5,314 nt of DNA, from the NCBI GenBank assembly GCA_029865665.1, contig JARXAV010000348.1, forward strand, positions 1 to 5,314, in the 5' to 3' direction. Position 1 is the first letter of the stretch, and every line of letters begins with the position of its first letter. A program made the translations under genes and the position numbers. This document shows, piece after piece, positions 1 to 5,314 of this stretch. Below the pieces are notes generated by a model. It had not been told where the DNA came from. It was given only the letters and a program-made list of their open reading frames with translations, and did no database searches. The DNA comes from Flectobacillus sp. Its GTDB lineage: Bacteria; Bacteroidota; Bacteroidia; Cytophagales; Spirosomataceae.

Positions 1-2
1 CT

Positions 3-1124
3 TACTCCTGTACTCACGACCAAAGGCTGAACAATACCTGCGGCCGTTAATCCAGCCACGGTTGCAGAGCCTAACGCAATACGGATAATCGTGGCAATTA
101 ACCAACCTAATAATAGGGGAGAAAGACTTGACCCCTCAAATACGCCCGCTAAATCTTTCCCAATACCACTATCAATCAATACCTGTTTGAATGCTCCGCC
201 TGCGGCAATAATCATGATAATCATCGTGGCAGAACTCAAGGCTGTTCCTGATTTGTCCATTAGGTCTTGCATTTTTCTTCCCCGACGAATACCCAAAAAA
301 TACAGCGCAAAAAGAACGGCAATCAGCATAGAAATCGTCGGATTACCAATAAATGCTAAGTAGTGTCTGATACTTGAGTTTTCATGTAAAGCTAATTCGC
401 TACCCGTAGCCATTGCCATTAATAAGACGGGAACAAGGGCTGTTAAAAAACTAATACTAAACGAAGGCATCGCAGTTTCCTCAAAAATCTTATTTTCAAA
501 GAGTCCTTGAGGAGGATTTGCCACAATTTTTTTGATAAATTCTGGAAAAATAATCCCTGCTACTAATAAAGTAGGTACGGCAACGATTAATCCATATAAC
601 AAGGTTTTCCCGATGTCTGCTTTAAAAATTACCGCAATAGCCGTAGGCCCAGGGTGAGGAGGTAAAAAACCATGCGTTACCGAAAGAGCTGTTGCCATCG
701 AAATTCCTAAGTAAATAATGGGTTGTTTAGTACTGATAGCCACGGCGAAAACCATGGGTATCAGTACTACAAATCCTGCGTTGTAAAACATGGCAATACC
801 TACGGCAAAACCTGTTAGCAACATCGCCCATTTGATATGTTTAACACCAAAGAAGCGAATCAATACGTTGCTAATTCGTTGTGCAGCTCCACTGTCGGAT
901 AACAAATTGCCTAAAATTACCCCAAAACCCAAAATCAAAATCAAAGAACCTAAGGTAGATCCAATTCCTTTTTGAAGAGAATTAATGATTTCGGTAAAAG
1001 GCATGGCTTTGCTAATACCGACAAATAGGGTTGCCAGAATCAGGGCAATAAAGGCATTAAGTTTTCCAACACTAATGAGCAAGAGCAGTAATGCAATACT
1101 AACAACGAGGATAAGAATAGACAT
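3..1124 (-). CDS. gntP: GntP-family gluconate:H+ symporter, C-terminus cut by window edge
   Basis: This is an integral inner-membrane permease of the GntP family, which takes up gluconate or related sugar acids with protons. The frame reads open from an ATG at 1124 to the left edge, giving 374 residues. Family members are about 440 long, so some 65-75 residues are missing. The protein is strongly hydrophobic throughout, with the first membrane segment at about residues 2-17 and the second at about 24-36. Two family-typical stretches are visible: THGFLPPHPGPTAIA at about 150-164, and RIALGSATVAGLTAAG starting at about 348. The start is chosen because the N-terminus (MSILILVVSIALLLLL) begins directly in the first helix, as usual for the family. 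No Shine-Dalgarno is seen, as expected in Bacteroidota. It lies 128 bases downstream of the 6-phosphogluconate dehydrogenase gene on the same strand, which supports gluconate as substrate. Other GntP members carry fructuronate, glycerate or serine, so the exact substrate is inferred from context. Confidence 0.9.
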   Translation of the reverse strand, partial: MSILILVVSIALLLLLISVGKLNAFIALILATLFVGISKAMPFTEIINSLQKGIGSTLGSLILILGFGVILGNLLSDSGAAQRISNVLIRFFGVKHIKWAMLLTGFAVGIAMFYNAGFVVLIPMVFAVAISTKQPIIYLGISMATALSVTHGFLPPHPGPTAIAVIFKADIGKTLLYGLIVAVPTLLVAGIIFPEFIKKIVANPPQGLFENKIFEETAMPSFSISFLTALVPVLLMAMATGSELALHENSSIRHYLAFIGNPTISMLIAVLFALYFLGIRRGRKMQDLMDKSGTALSSATMIIMIIAAGGAFKQVLIDSGIGKDLAGVFEGSSLSPLLLGWLIATIIRIALGSATVAGLTAAGIVQPLVVSTGV

Positions 1125-1189
1125 AAGATTTATTTTTTGGATAATAAAAGAGAAGCTAATGTATTGATAAAGAATGAACTCAGTTTTGC

Positions 1190-1217
1190 TTAAAGAATAA
1201 ATGGCTTATTTCTTTAA
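1190..1217 (-). other. Hairpin between gnd and gntP
   Basis: TTAAAGAATAA (1190-1200) and TTATTTCTTTAA (1206-1217) are complementary apart from one bulged base, around a five-base loop. On the minus strand this lies after gnd and before gntP. No run of T follows it in that direction, so it is not a classical terminator. It could be an RNA-stabilising or partially attenuating hairpin that adjusts gntP relative to gnd; that role is inference. The stem is A/T-rich and therefore weak. Confidence 0.4.
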
Positions 1218-1243
1218 TCCAACATTTAACATTCAAAATTCAA
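1216..1243. repeat. Four-copy 7-bp tandem repeat (NATTCAA-like)
   Basis: Four consecutive heptamers read AATCCAA, CATTTAA, CATTCAA and AATTCAA on the plus strand. On the minus strand the same units read as TTGAATN. A further degenerate unit, CATCATT (1244-1250), brings the array almost up to the gnd stop codon. The copies differ at one to three positions, so this is an old or imperfect array. It occupies the spacer just downstream of gnd and overlaps the edge of the neighbouring hairpin by two bases. I see no protein-coding role for it. Confidence 0.55.
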
Positions 1244-1252
1244 CATCATTCC

Positions 1253-2149
1253 TTAGTGTTTTTCTACTGCATGACCGCCGAACTCATTACGAAGAGCTGC
1301 TACTACTTTTCCTGAGAAGGTATCTGCCATTTGAGAACGGTAACGCATCATCACGGAAAGAGCAATTACAGGGGTCGGTACGCCTAGGTCTAAAGCAGTC
1401 TCTAGCGTCCATTTACCTTCGCCAGAAGAGTGCATTATGCCTTTTATACTGTCTAAGTGAGGGTCTTTTGAGAACGCACTTTCGGTTAATTCCATCAGCC
1501 AGCTACGTACAACCGAACCGTGGTTAAATAATTTTGCTGTTTTCTGAAAATCAATGTCAAACTCTGAATGTTCAAATACTTCAAAACCTTCGGCAATTGC
1601 CTGCATCATACCGTATTCGATGCCATTGTGTACCATTTTGGTAAAGTGTCCGCTACCAGCAGCTCCTGTATAAAGCGAGCCATTTTCAACCGAAATCTTC
1701 TTGAATACTTCCGCAACATACTCAAACACCTCTTTGTCACCACCAATCATAGTACAGGCTCCGTTTAATGCACCTGATGTTCCGCCTGATGTTCCGCAAT
1801 CTAAAAAGTCGATGCCTTTTTCTTGCAAGAAAGCATAACGTCTTTTTGATTCTTTAAAGTTGGAGTTTCCTCCATCAATAACGATGTCATTTTTTTGTAG
1901 AAACGGTAGTAACGATTCTATGACTTTGTCCACAATCTCACCCGCAGGAACCATCAACCAGATGACTCTACGACCCGTCAATTGACCACAAAGTGATTCA
2001 ATGGTGTTTGCTGTGTTAATACCTGCTTCGCCTATTTTTTGGACAAAATCTGCGTTTACGTCGTTGGCAACTACTTCGTAACCGTTTCTTTGTAAATTGA
2101 GGGCAAGGTTAAAACCCATTTTGCCAAGTCCAATAATTCCAATTTGCAT
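1253..2149 (-). CDS. gnd: 6-phosphogluconate dehydrogenase, decarboxylating, short NAD-type
   Basis: This cytoplasmic enzyme of the oxidative pentose phosphate and gluconate pathway converts 6-phosphogluconate to ribulose 5-phosphate and CO2 with reduction of a nicotinamide cofactor. The protein has 298 residues, matching the short bacterial class (YqeC-like) rather than the roughly 470-residue classical Gnd. The N-terminal Rossmann fold carries GLGKMG at 7-12. An acidic Asp30 ends the second strand (VVANDVN), where NADP enzymes usually have Asn-Arg-Ser/Thr, so NAD preference is inferred. Substrate and catalytic motifs are intact: GGNSNFKESKRR from 93, GTSGGTSGALNGA from 119, Lys171 and HNGIEY (174-179, with Asn175 and Glu178), SGEGKW at 242-247, and RNEFGGHAV near the C-terminus. 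The ATG at 2149 opens directly on the first beta strand (MQIGIIGLGKMG), so the start is secure despite the absence of a Shine-Dalgarno. It is the first gene of a probable unit with gntP. Confidence 0.95.
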   Translation of the reverse strand: MQIGIIGLGKMGFNLALNLQRNGYEVVANDVNADFVQKIGEAGINTANTIESLCGQLTGRRVIWLMVPAGEIVDKVIESLLPFLQKNDIVIDGGNSNFKESKRRYAFLQEKGIDFLDCGTSGGTSGALNGACTMIGGDKEVFEYVAEVFKKISVENGSLYTGAAGSGHFTKMVHNGIEYGMMQAIAEGFEVFEHSEFDIDFQKTAKLFNHGSVVRSWLMELTESAFSKDPHLDSIKGIMHSSGEGKWTLETALDLGVPTPVIALSVMMRYRSQMADTFSGKVVAALRNEFGGHAVEKH

Positions 2150-2195
2150 GTTTTTAGGGGGATAATTGAAGAATAATAAACGTAAATTTTAATCT

Positions 2196-2214
2196 GTACT
2201 ATTTTAAATGGTAC
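2196..2214. promoter_or_regulatory. Operator-like palindrome upstream of gnd
   Basis: GTACTATTTTAAATGGTAC is a 19-bp inverted repeat centred on T2205, with only one mismatched pair (positions 5 and 15). The half GTACTATTTT recurs exactly at 2211-2220, overlapping the right arm and giving a 15-bp-period direct repeat as well. It sits 47 bases before the gnd start and just downstream of the candidate -7 box, which would be a repressing position for a dimeric DNA-binding regulator. Its use as an operator, and the identity of any regulator such as a LacI- or GntR-type gluconate sensor, are inference. Confidence 0.4.
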
Positions 2215-2231
2215 TATTTTTAGATATAATT

Positions 2232-2239
2232 CAAAAATA
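2232..2239 (-). promoter_or_regulatory. Candidate Bacteroidota -7 box for gnd-gntP
   Basis: Read on the minus strand this is TATTTTTG, an exact match to the Bacteroidota -7 consensus TAnnTTTG. Transcription would begin around 2226, leaving an untranslated leader of about 75 bases that contains the palindrome. No good TTTG -33 element lies at the expected distance, and the region is A/T-rich, so the match could be chance. Confidence 0.35.
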
Positions 2240-2454
2240 GTTAAATACTTTAGGTCTATTGCAGGGTCTTGGTAGTTTCTTTACTTTTTGGGTCATAGAT
2301 AGACCGTCTTGTTGGGGTTATGGATATAGGAAACAAAGACGAATCGGTGATATTTCACGGAAAAATCCAGTAGGTTTCATTAAATCAATTTTCTTTTTGA
2401 CTAAATTGCATCTTGAAAATGACCCAGTTTGATGATGTTACTATTGTAGTTGGT

Positions 2455-2484
2455 TTAACTAATTGATAGTTAATAGATTATCAA
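2455..2484. promoter_or_regulatory. Overlapping inverted repeats upstream of the accA promoter
   Basis: TTAACTA (2455-2461) and TAGTTAA (2467-2473) form a perfect 7-bp inverted repeat around five bases. An overlapping pair, TTGATA (2463-2468) and TATCAA (2479-2484), can form an alternative arrangement. The cluster lies about 30 bases upstream of the candidate accA -33 element, where an activator or repressor could bind. Because the sequence is very A/T-rich, the evidence is only moderate. Confidence 0.3.
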
Positions 2485-2516
2485 ATTAAAGAAGTACTCA
2501 AACAAGACACAAGCTT

Positions 2517-2547
2517 TTTGGCTAAGTGTCACGATGTCAAAAATTTG
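2517..2547 (+). promoter_or_regulatory. Candidate Bacteroidota promoter for accA
   Basis: TTTG at 2517-2520 and AAAATTTG at 2540-2547 match the Bacteroidota -33 (TTTG) and -7 (TAnnTTTG) elements, with one mismatch in the -7 box and 19 bases between them. Transcription would start near 2553, giving a leader of about 35 bases before the accA ATG. This fits the choice of 2589 as start and argues against translation from the GTG at 2526, which lies inside the promoter. Confidence 0.4.
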
Positions 2548-2588
2548 AGGGAATAATTACCTTAAAGAAAATACTTGCTAAAGATATT

Positions 2589-3539
2589 ATGCGAACACTT
2601 TTAGATTTTGAAAAACCAATAGCTGAATTGGAATCCAAGCTGGCAGAAATGAAAAAATTAGCAATCGACAGTAATGTGGATGTCTCTGCGGCTGCTTCTC
2701 AATTAGAACAGAGCATCGAAGATTTAAAAAAAGAAACGTTTGCTAATCTTACTCGTTGGCAAAGAGTTCAGTTGTCTCGTCATCCTGAACGCCCTTATAC
2801 ACTCGATTACATTCAGCACATTTGTGATGAGTTTATTGAGTTACACGGAGACCGTACAGTAGGAGATGATAATGCGATGATTGGTGGCTTCGGTAAAATC
2901 GCTGACCAAACAGTAATGATTATTGGTCAACAGAAAGGACGTAATACCAAAGAACGTCAGTTCCGTAATTTCGGAATGCCAAACCCAGAAGGGTATCGTA
3001 AAGCATTACGTTTAATGAAAATGGCTGAGAAATTTGGTAAGCCAATTGTTACCTTGATTGATACTCCTGGTGCTTTTCCTGGTTTAGAAGCAGAAGAAAG
3101 AGGACAAGGAGAAGCCATTGCTCGTAATATCCGTGATATGTTTATGTTGAAAGTACCTGTTATTTGTATCATCATTGGCGAAGGTGCTTCGGGTGGTGCA
3201 TTAGGTATTGCCATCGGCGACAAAGTATTGATGTTAGAAAACACGTGGTATTCGGTAATTTCTCCAGAATCATGTTCTTCAATTTTATGGCGTTCATGGG
3301 ATTATAAAGAACAAGCAGCAGAAGCGTTGAAATTAACGGCTACGGATATGTTAGGAAATGGCTTAATTGACGGGATCATTCCTGAGCCGTTAGGAGGTTC
3401 TCATTTAAACCATGAAGCCGCTGCCAATACTGTGAAGAAAGTAATCTTAGAAAACATCGCTGAGTTATCGACACTAAGCGAAAGAGAACGTATCAACCAA
3501 CGTATTGATAAATTCTCTAAAATGGGCGTAGTTATCTAA
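2589..3539 (+). CDS. accA: Acetyl-CoA carboxylase carboxyltransferase subunit alpha
   Basis: AccA pairs with AccD to form the carboxyltransferase of acetyl-CoA carboxylase. It moves the carboxyl group from carboxybiotin to acetyl-CoA, giving malonyl-CoA for fatty acid synthesis in the cytoplasm. The protein is 316 residues, close to the roughly 319 of E. coli AccA. An N-terminal helical part (about 1-60) precedes the crotonase-like fold. Typical stretches include [12 protein letters not shown] from 64, ELHGDR at 84-89, [21 protein letters not shown] from 158, and the glycine-rich oxyanion segment [11 protein letters not shown] from 197. [12 protein letters not shown] from 224 is also typical. 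The frame stays open upstream to a GTG at 2526, but [15 protein letters not shown] is where AccA proteins begin and the extra 21 residues look like leader, so the ATG at 2589 is preferred. It appears monocistronic, with its own candidate promoter and a terminator 32 bases after the stop; accD, accB and accC are not in the window. Confidence 0.97.
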   Translation: MRTLLDFEKPIAELESKLAEMKKLAIDSNVDVSAAASQLEQSIEDLKKETFANLTRWQRVQLSRHPERPYTLDYIQHICDEFIELHGDRTVGDDNAMIGGFGKIADQTVMIIGQQKGRNTKERQFRNFGMPNPEGYRKALRLMKMAEKFGKPIVTLIDTPGAFPGLEAEERGQGEAIARNIRDMFMLKVPVICIIIGEGASGGALGIAIGDKVLMLENTWYSVISPESCSSILWRSWDYKEQAAEALKLTATDMLGNGLIDGIIPEPLGGSHLNHEAAANTVKKVILENIAELSTLSERERINQRIDKFSKMGVVI

Positions 3540-3570
3540 TGGATAAGATGTTAAGCTATTTTTGAAAAAT

Positions 3571-3618
3571 AAAACTGAATAAGTGGTTGGTCTAGTACTA
3601 GCCACTTATTTTGGTTTT
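3571..3618 (+). terminator. Hairpin terminator after accA
   Basis: AATAAGTGG (3578-3586) pairs perfectly with CCACTTATT (3602-3610). Outside it, AAAAC (3571-3575) pairs with GTTTT (3614-3618). The loop contains a 10-bp palindrome, CTAGTACTAG (3592-3601), that could extend the structure. The 3' side is T-rich (TTATTTTGGTTTT), and the matching A-rich left flank suggests it may work in both directions. It lies shortly after the accA stop and separates accA from the HAD gene. Confidence 0.65.
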
Positions 3619-3707
3619 GGAGCGAATAGAACCAACATAAGTTCCATGCTACTTTCCATAAATTTAGTACTATCAGCATATCGTTAAACCAATTTATATA
3701 CAGTACC

Positions 3708-3806
3708 ATGAAACGCCCATGCCAAACAACTTTGATACACAGAGGAATAATTGCAATCGTTGCCCGAGGGCGTTCCGACTATGCGTCGCAATCTGATACC
3801 ATTTAA
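3708..3806 (+). other. GC-rich island with a 32-codon open frame, status uncertain
   Basis: Between accA and the HAD gene, bases 3750-3795 are about 57% G+C with many CG dinucleotides, set in A/T-rich surroundings. An ATG at 3708 opens a 32-residue frame (MKRPCQTTLIHRGIIAIVAR, then GRSDYASQSDTI) ending at TAA 3804-3806, 23 bases before the HAD start. It is too short for a domain call and I do not recognise it. The island contains GCCCGAGGGC, a short hairpin, and is bounded by ATTGC and GCAAT as inverted ends. It could be a small peptide gene, a dispersed intergenic repeat, or a relic of another gene. The contrast in composition makes the repeat or relic reading more likely than a true gene. 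Confidence 0.3.
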
Positions 3807-3829
3807 AAATAACTCAACATTATAATCAG

Positions 3830-4453
3830 ATGAAAAACATCGTTTTTGACTTAGGAAATGTAGTCATTGATATTGATTTCCCTAAAACCTATATTGCTCT
3901 CGCCGAATTATCAGCAGCATTTTCTGAAAAAGAGGTGGAACGAATTATTACTGAACAAAACCTTTGGGTCAACTATGAAATGGGGCATTATACCGATGCT
4001 GAATTTCGTGACTTATTACGCAGTCACCTCGCCATTGAAGCAACTGACGAAGCCATTGATCAAGCCTTTTCTGCTCTGTTACTAGACATTGAGCCAGAAC
4101 GAATTGCCTTGATAAAGTCCTTGCGTAGTCAATACAAAACTTTTGTCTTATCGAACACCAGTAATATTCACATTATTGATGTAGAACGCATTTTGTATAA
4201 ATGCACAGGCGAACGTTATCTGAACGATTTGTTTGATAAAGTGTTCTTATCTTATGAGATGGGTAAAGTGAAGCCTCATGTCTCCATTTATCAGCAGTTA
4301 TTGGACGAAGCAGAACTTGAGGCAAGCGAGACGCTATTCTTGGATGATAAATTAGAAAACCTTGAAGGAGCAGCCCAATTGGGAATTCAAGTAGCACATA
4401 TTATACCTAATCAATACACCATTTTAGACGTATTTGGGGCGAATTCCAAGTGA
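3830..4453 (+). CDS. HAD-superfamily phosphatase, YihX-like (subfamily IA)
   Basis: This is a cytoplasmic haloacid-dehalogenase-type phosphohydrolase of 207 residues, about the length of E. coli YihX (alpha-D-glucose-1-phosphate phosphatase), which it resembles along its length. HAD motif I is FDLGNVVIDIDF at 6-17, with Asp7 the expected nucleophile. As in YihX, the position two residues later is Gly rather than the usual second Asp. A helical cap covers about 20-95. Motif II is LSNT (107-110, Ser108), motif III lies in GKVKPHVSIYQ (Lys148), and motif IV is FLDDKLENLEGA (170-181, Asp172 and Asp173), the Mg2+ ligands. The ATG at 3830 starts directly on the motif I strand, so the start is secure. 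The substrate cannot be read from sequence; sugar phosphates are plausible. It follows the accA terminator and so likely has its own promoter, but I find only weak -7 matches (CAACTTTG at 3727-3734). The next gene starts four bases after its stop. Confidence 0.9.
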   Translation: MKNIVFDLGNVVIDIDFPKTYIALAELSAAFSEKEVERIITEQNLWVNYEMGHYTDAEFRDLLRSHLAIEATDEAIDQAFSALLLDIEPERIALIKSLRSQYKTFVLSNTSNIHIIDVERILYKCTGERYLNDLFDKVFLSYEMGKVKPHVSIYQQLLDEAELEASETLFLDDKLENLEGAAQLGIQVAHIIPNQYTILDVFGANSK

Positions 4454-4457
4454 TCCA

Positions 4458-5314
4458 GTGAGAAACAAAACCATTTTAATACAAGCAATCCTTTTTGTGG
4501 CAACCGTAGTGACGACGACCTTATCGGGGGCAGAGTCCATTACGGGGAAATTCTTTTTCTTCCTGCCAGAGCCATACGCACTTCATTTTCCAGAAGATTT
4601 TTGGCAAGGTTTTGCCTTTTCGATTCCTTTTTTAGGAATTTTGACCGTTCATGAATTTGGTCATTATTTTATGGCTAAGTATTATAAAATCAAAACATCT
4701 TTGCCTTATTATATTCCGATGTGGCTAGGGCCTTTTATGATGAGTATCGGAACGTTGGGGGCTGTTATTCGTATTTTAGATCGTACTCGTACCCGTAAAC
4801 AGTATTTTGATATTGGTATTGCTGGGCCTTTGGCTGGATTTGTTGTGGCGATGGGTGTTCTTTGGTACGGATTCACACATTTACCCCCAATAGACTACAT
4901 CTACCAGATTCATCCAGATTATCTCAAGTACGGAACGCATTATGCGGAGGAGGTAATGAAAAATGAAAAGCTGATTGGTGGTCAATTGGTGTTAGGAGAT
5001 AACTTATTGTTCACTTTCTTCAAAAATTACGTTGCTGATCCAGCTTTAGTGCCGCCTAATTTTGAGATGATGCACTATCCATTCATTTGGGCTGGATACT
5101 TAGCCTTATTTTTCACCGCCTTGAATTTATTCCCGATTGGTCAATTAGATGGGGGACATATTTTGTACGGATTAATTGGAAAAAAACGCTTTCAGGTAGT
5201 TTCGCCCATTATTTATGTACTGTTTGTCTTGTATGCAGGTTATGGCTTATTTTCGGTACAAACAATTCGTCAGATAGGGCAGTTAAAAGCTGATTATGCT
5301 TCGGAAACGGACTT
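4458..5314 (+). CDS. Site-2 protease family membrane metalloprotease (M50), C-terminus cut by window edge
   Basis: This is an integral-membrane zinc protease of the S2P/M50 family, which cleaves substrates within or near the membrane. The frame is open to the right edge for 285 residues. The zinc motif HEFGH is at 65-69 with Glu66 catalytic. The second family motif, NLFPIGQLDGGH, starts at Asn223 and supplies the third ligand Asp231. Hydrophobic segments lie at about 5-23, 49-72, 84-105, 117-139, 208-245 and 250-270. GIAGPLAGF (120-128) is a typical conserved turn, and a polar loop occupies about 140-205. No PDZ domain is visible. The start is taken as the GTG at 4458, four bases after the HAD stop, because it gives a short cytoplasmic MRNK before the first helix and no ATG lies between the preceding in-frame stop (4425) and that helix. 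A TTG at 4434 is the alternative. Roughly 80-100 C-terminal residues are probably missing. The protease substrate is unknown. Confidence 0.88.
   Translation, partial: MRNKTILIQAILFVATVVTTTLSGAESITGKFFFFLPEPYALHFPEDFWQGFAFSIPFLGILTVHEFGHYFMAKYYKIKTSLPYYIPMWLGPFMMSIGTLGAVIRILDRTRTRKQYFDIGIAGPLAGFVVAMGVLWYGFTHLPPIDYIYQIHPDYLKYGTHYAEEVMKNEKLIGGQLVLGDNLLFTFFKNYVADPALVPPNFEMMHYPFIWAGYLALFFTALNLFPIGQLDGGHILYGLIGKKRFQVVSPIIYVLFVLYAGYGLFSVQTIRQIGQLKADYASETD

Larger units (their letters stand above)
2150..2588. other. Divergent intergenic region between gnd and accA
   Basis: This 439-base stretch separates two divergently transcribed genes. Its left end carries the gnd leader, palindrome and -7 box, and its right end carries the accA promoter region. 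In the central part (about 2260-2450) I find no convincing gene, RNA or transposon end. The only open frames are very short; for example, a 21-codon minus-strand frame beginning ATGACCCAAAAAG near 2296 overlaps the gnd promoter and looks accidental. A frame open from a GTG at 2526 into accA is best read as leader. Confidence 0.6.

Noticed and set aside
91..1167. Three plus-strand open frames of 60-90 codons
   Set aside because: They are mostly antisense to the GntP permease, whose minus-strand frame is continuous and carries family motifs.
1201..1527. 108-codon plus-strand open frame
   Set aside because: It lies antisense to the C-terminal part of the clear 6-phosphogluconate dehydrogenase gene and shows no recognisable protein features.
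2233..2298. 21-codon minus-strand frame (MTQKVKKLPRPCNRPKVFNYF is its reading, split here as MTQKVKKLPRP and CNRPKVFNYF)
   Set aside because: It is very short, has no supporting signals, and overlaps the candidate gnd promoter, so chance is the simplest explanation.
2526..2588. GTG-started 21-residue N-terminal extension of AccA
   Set aside because: The extension overlaps a candidate promoter, does not resemble AccA N-termini, and the ATG at 2589 matches the usual family start.
2957..3244. 95-codon minus-strand open frame within accA
   Set aside because: It is a shadow of the conserved AccA core, with no independent features.
3593..3672. TAGTACTA palindrome occurring twice (3593-3600 and 3665-3672)
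   Set aside because: The first copy is part of the terminator loop, and an 8-bp A/T-rich palindrome recurring within 80 bases is weak evidence for a regulatory motif.
4173..4397. 74-codon minus-strand open frame within the HAD gene
   Set aside because: It is antisense to intact HAD motifs, so it is a coding shadow.
5087..5293. 68-codon plus-strand open frame near the right edge
   Set aside because: It is an out-of-frame reading of the site-2 protease region containing the conserved LDGGH motif.

Overview
The window looks like ordinary chromosome from a Bacteroidota bacterium, possibly of the Cytophagales type. This rests on moderate-to-low GC, A/T-rich start regions without Shine-Dalgarno sequences, TAnnTTTG-like promoter elements, and the style of the AccA, 6-phosphogluconate dehydrogenase and site-2 protease sequences. 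The assignment is an inference from sequence style, not from a search. I see no phage, transposase, CRISPR array, tRNA or rRNA.

Left part (1-2149, minus strand): a two-gene gluconate module. The promoter-proximal gene encodes a short, probably NAD-dependent 6-phosphogluconate dehydrogenase. It is followed after 128 bases by a GntP-family gluconate:H+ symporter whose C-terminal end runs off the left edge. Together they suggest gluconate import and, after phosphorylation by a kinase not seen here, oxidative decarboxylation to ribulose 5-phosphate. The gap between them holds a four-copy 7-bp tandem repeat and a hairpin.

Middle (2150-3618): a 439-base divergent intergenic region with a candidate promoter and a 19-bp operator-like palindrome facing the dehydrogenase gene. 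On the other side it has an inverted repeat and a candidate promoter facing accA. accA, the carboxyltransferase alpha subunit of acetyl-CoA carboxylase, is complete and ends at a hairpin terminator.

Right part (3619-5314, plus strand): an intergenic stretch with an unusual GC-rich island containing a 32-codon open frame. It is followed by a tightly linked pair: a YihX-like HAD phosphatase and, four bases later from a GTG start, a membrane site-2 protease cut off by the right edge. The two are probably co-transcribed, but a shared function is not evident.

The coding content is conventional. The points worth checking are the non-coding ones: the operator palindrome before gnd, the heptamer repeat, and the GC-rich island before the HAD gene.
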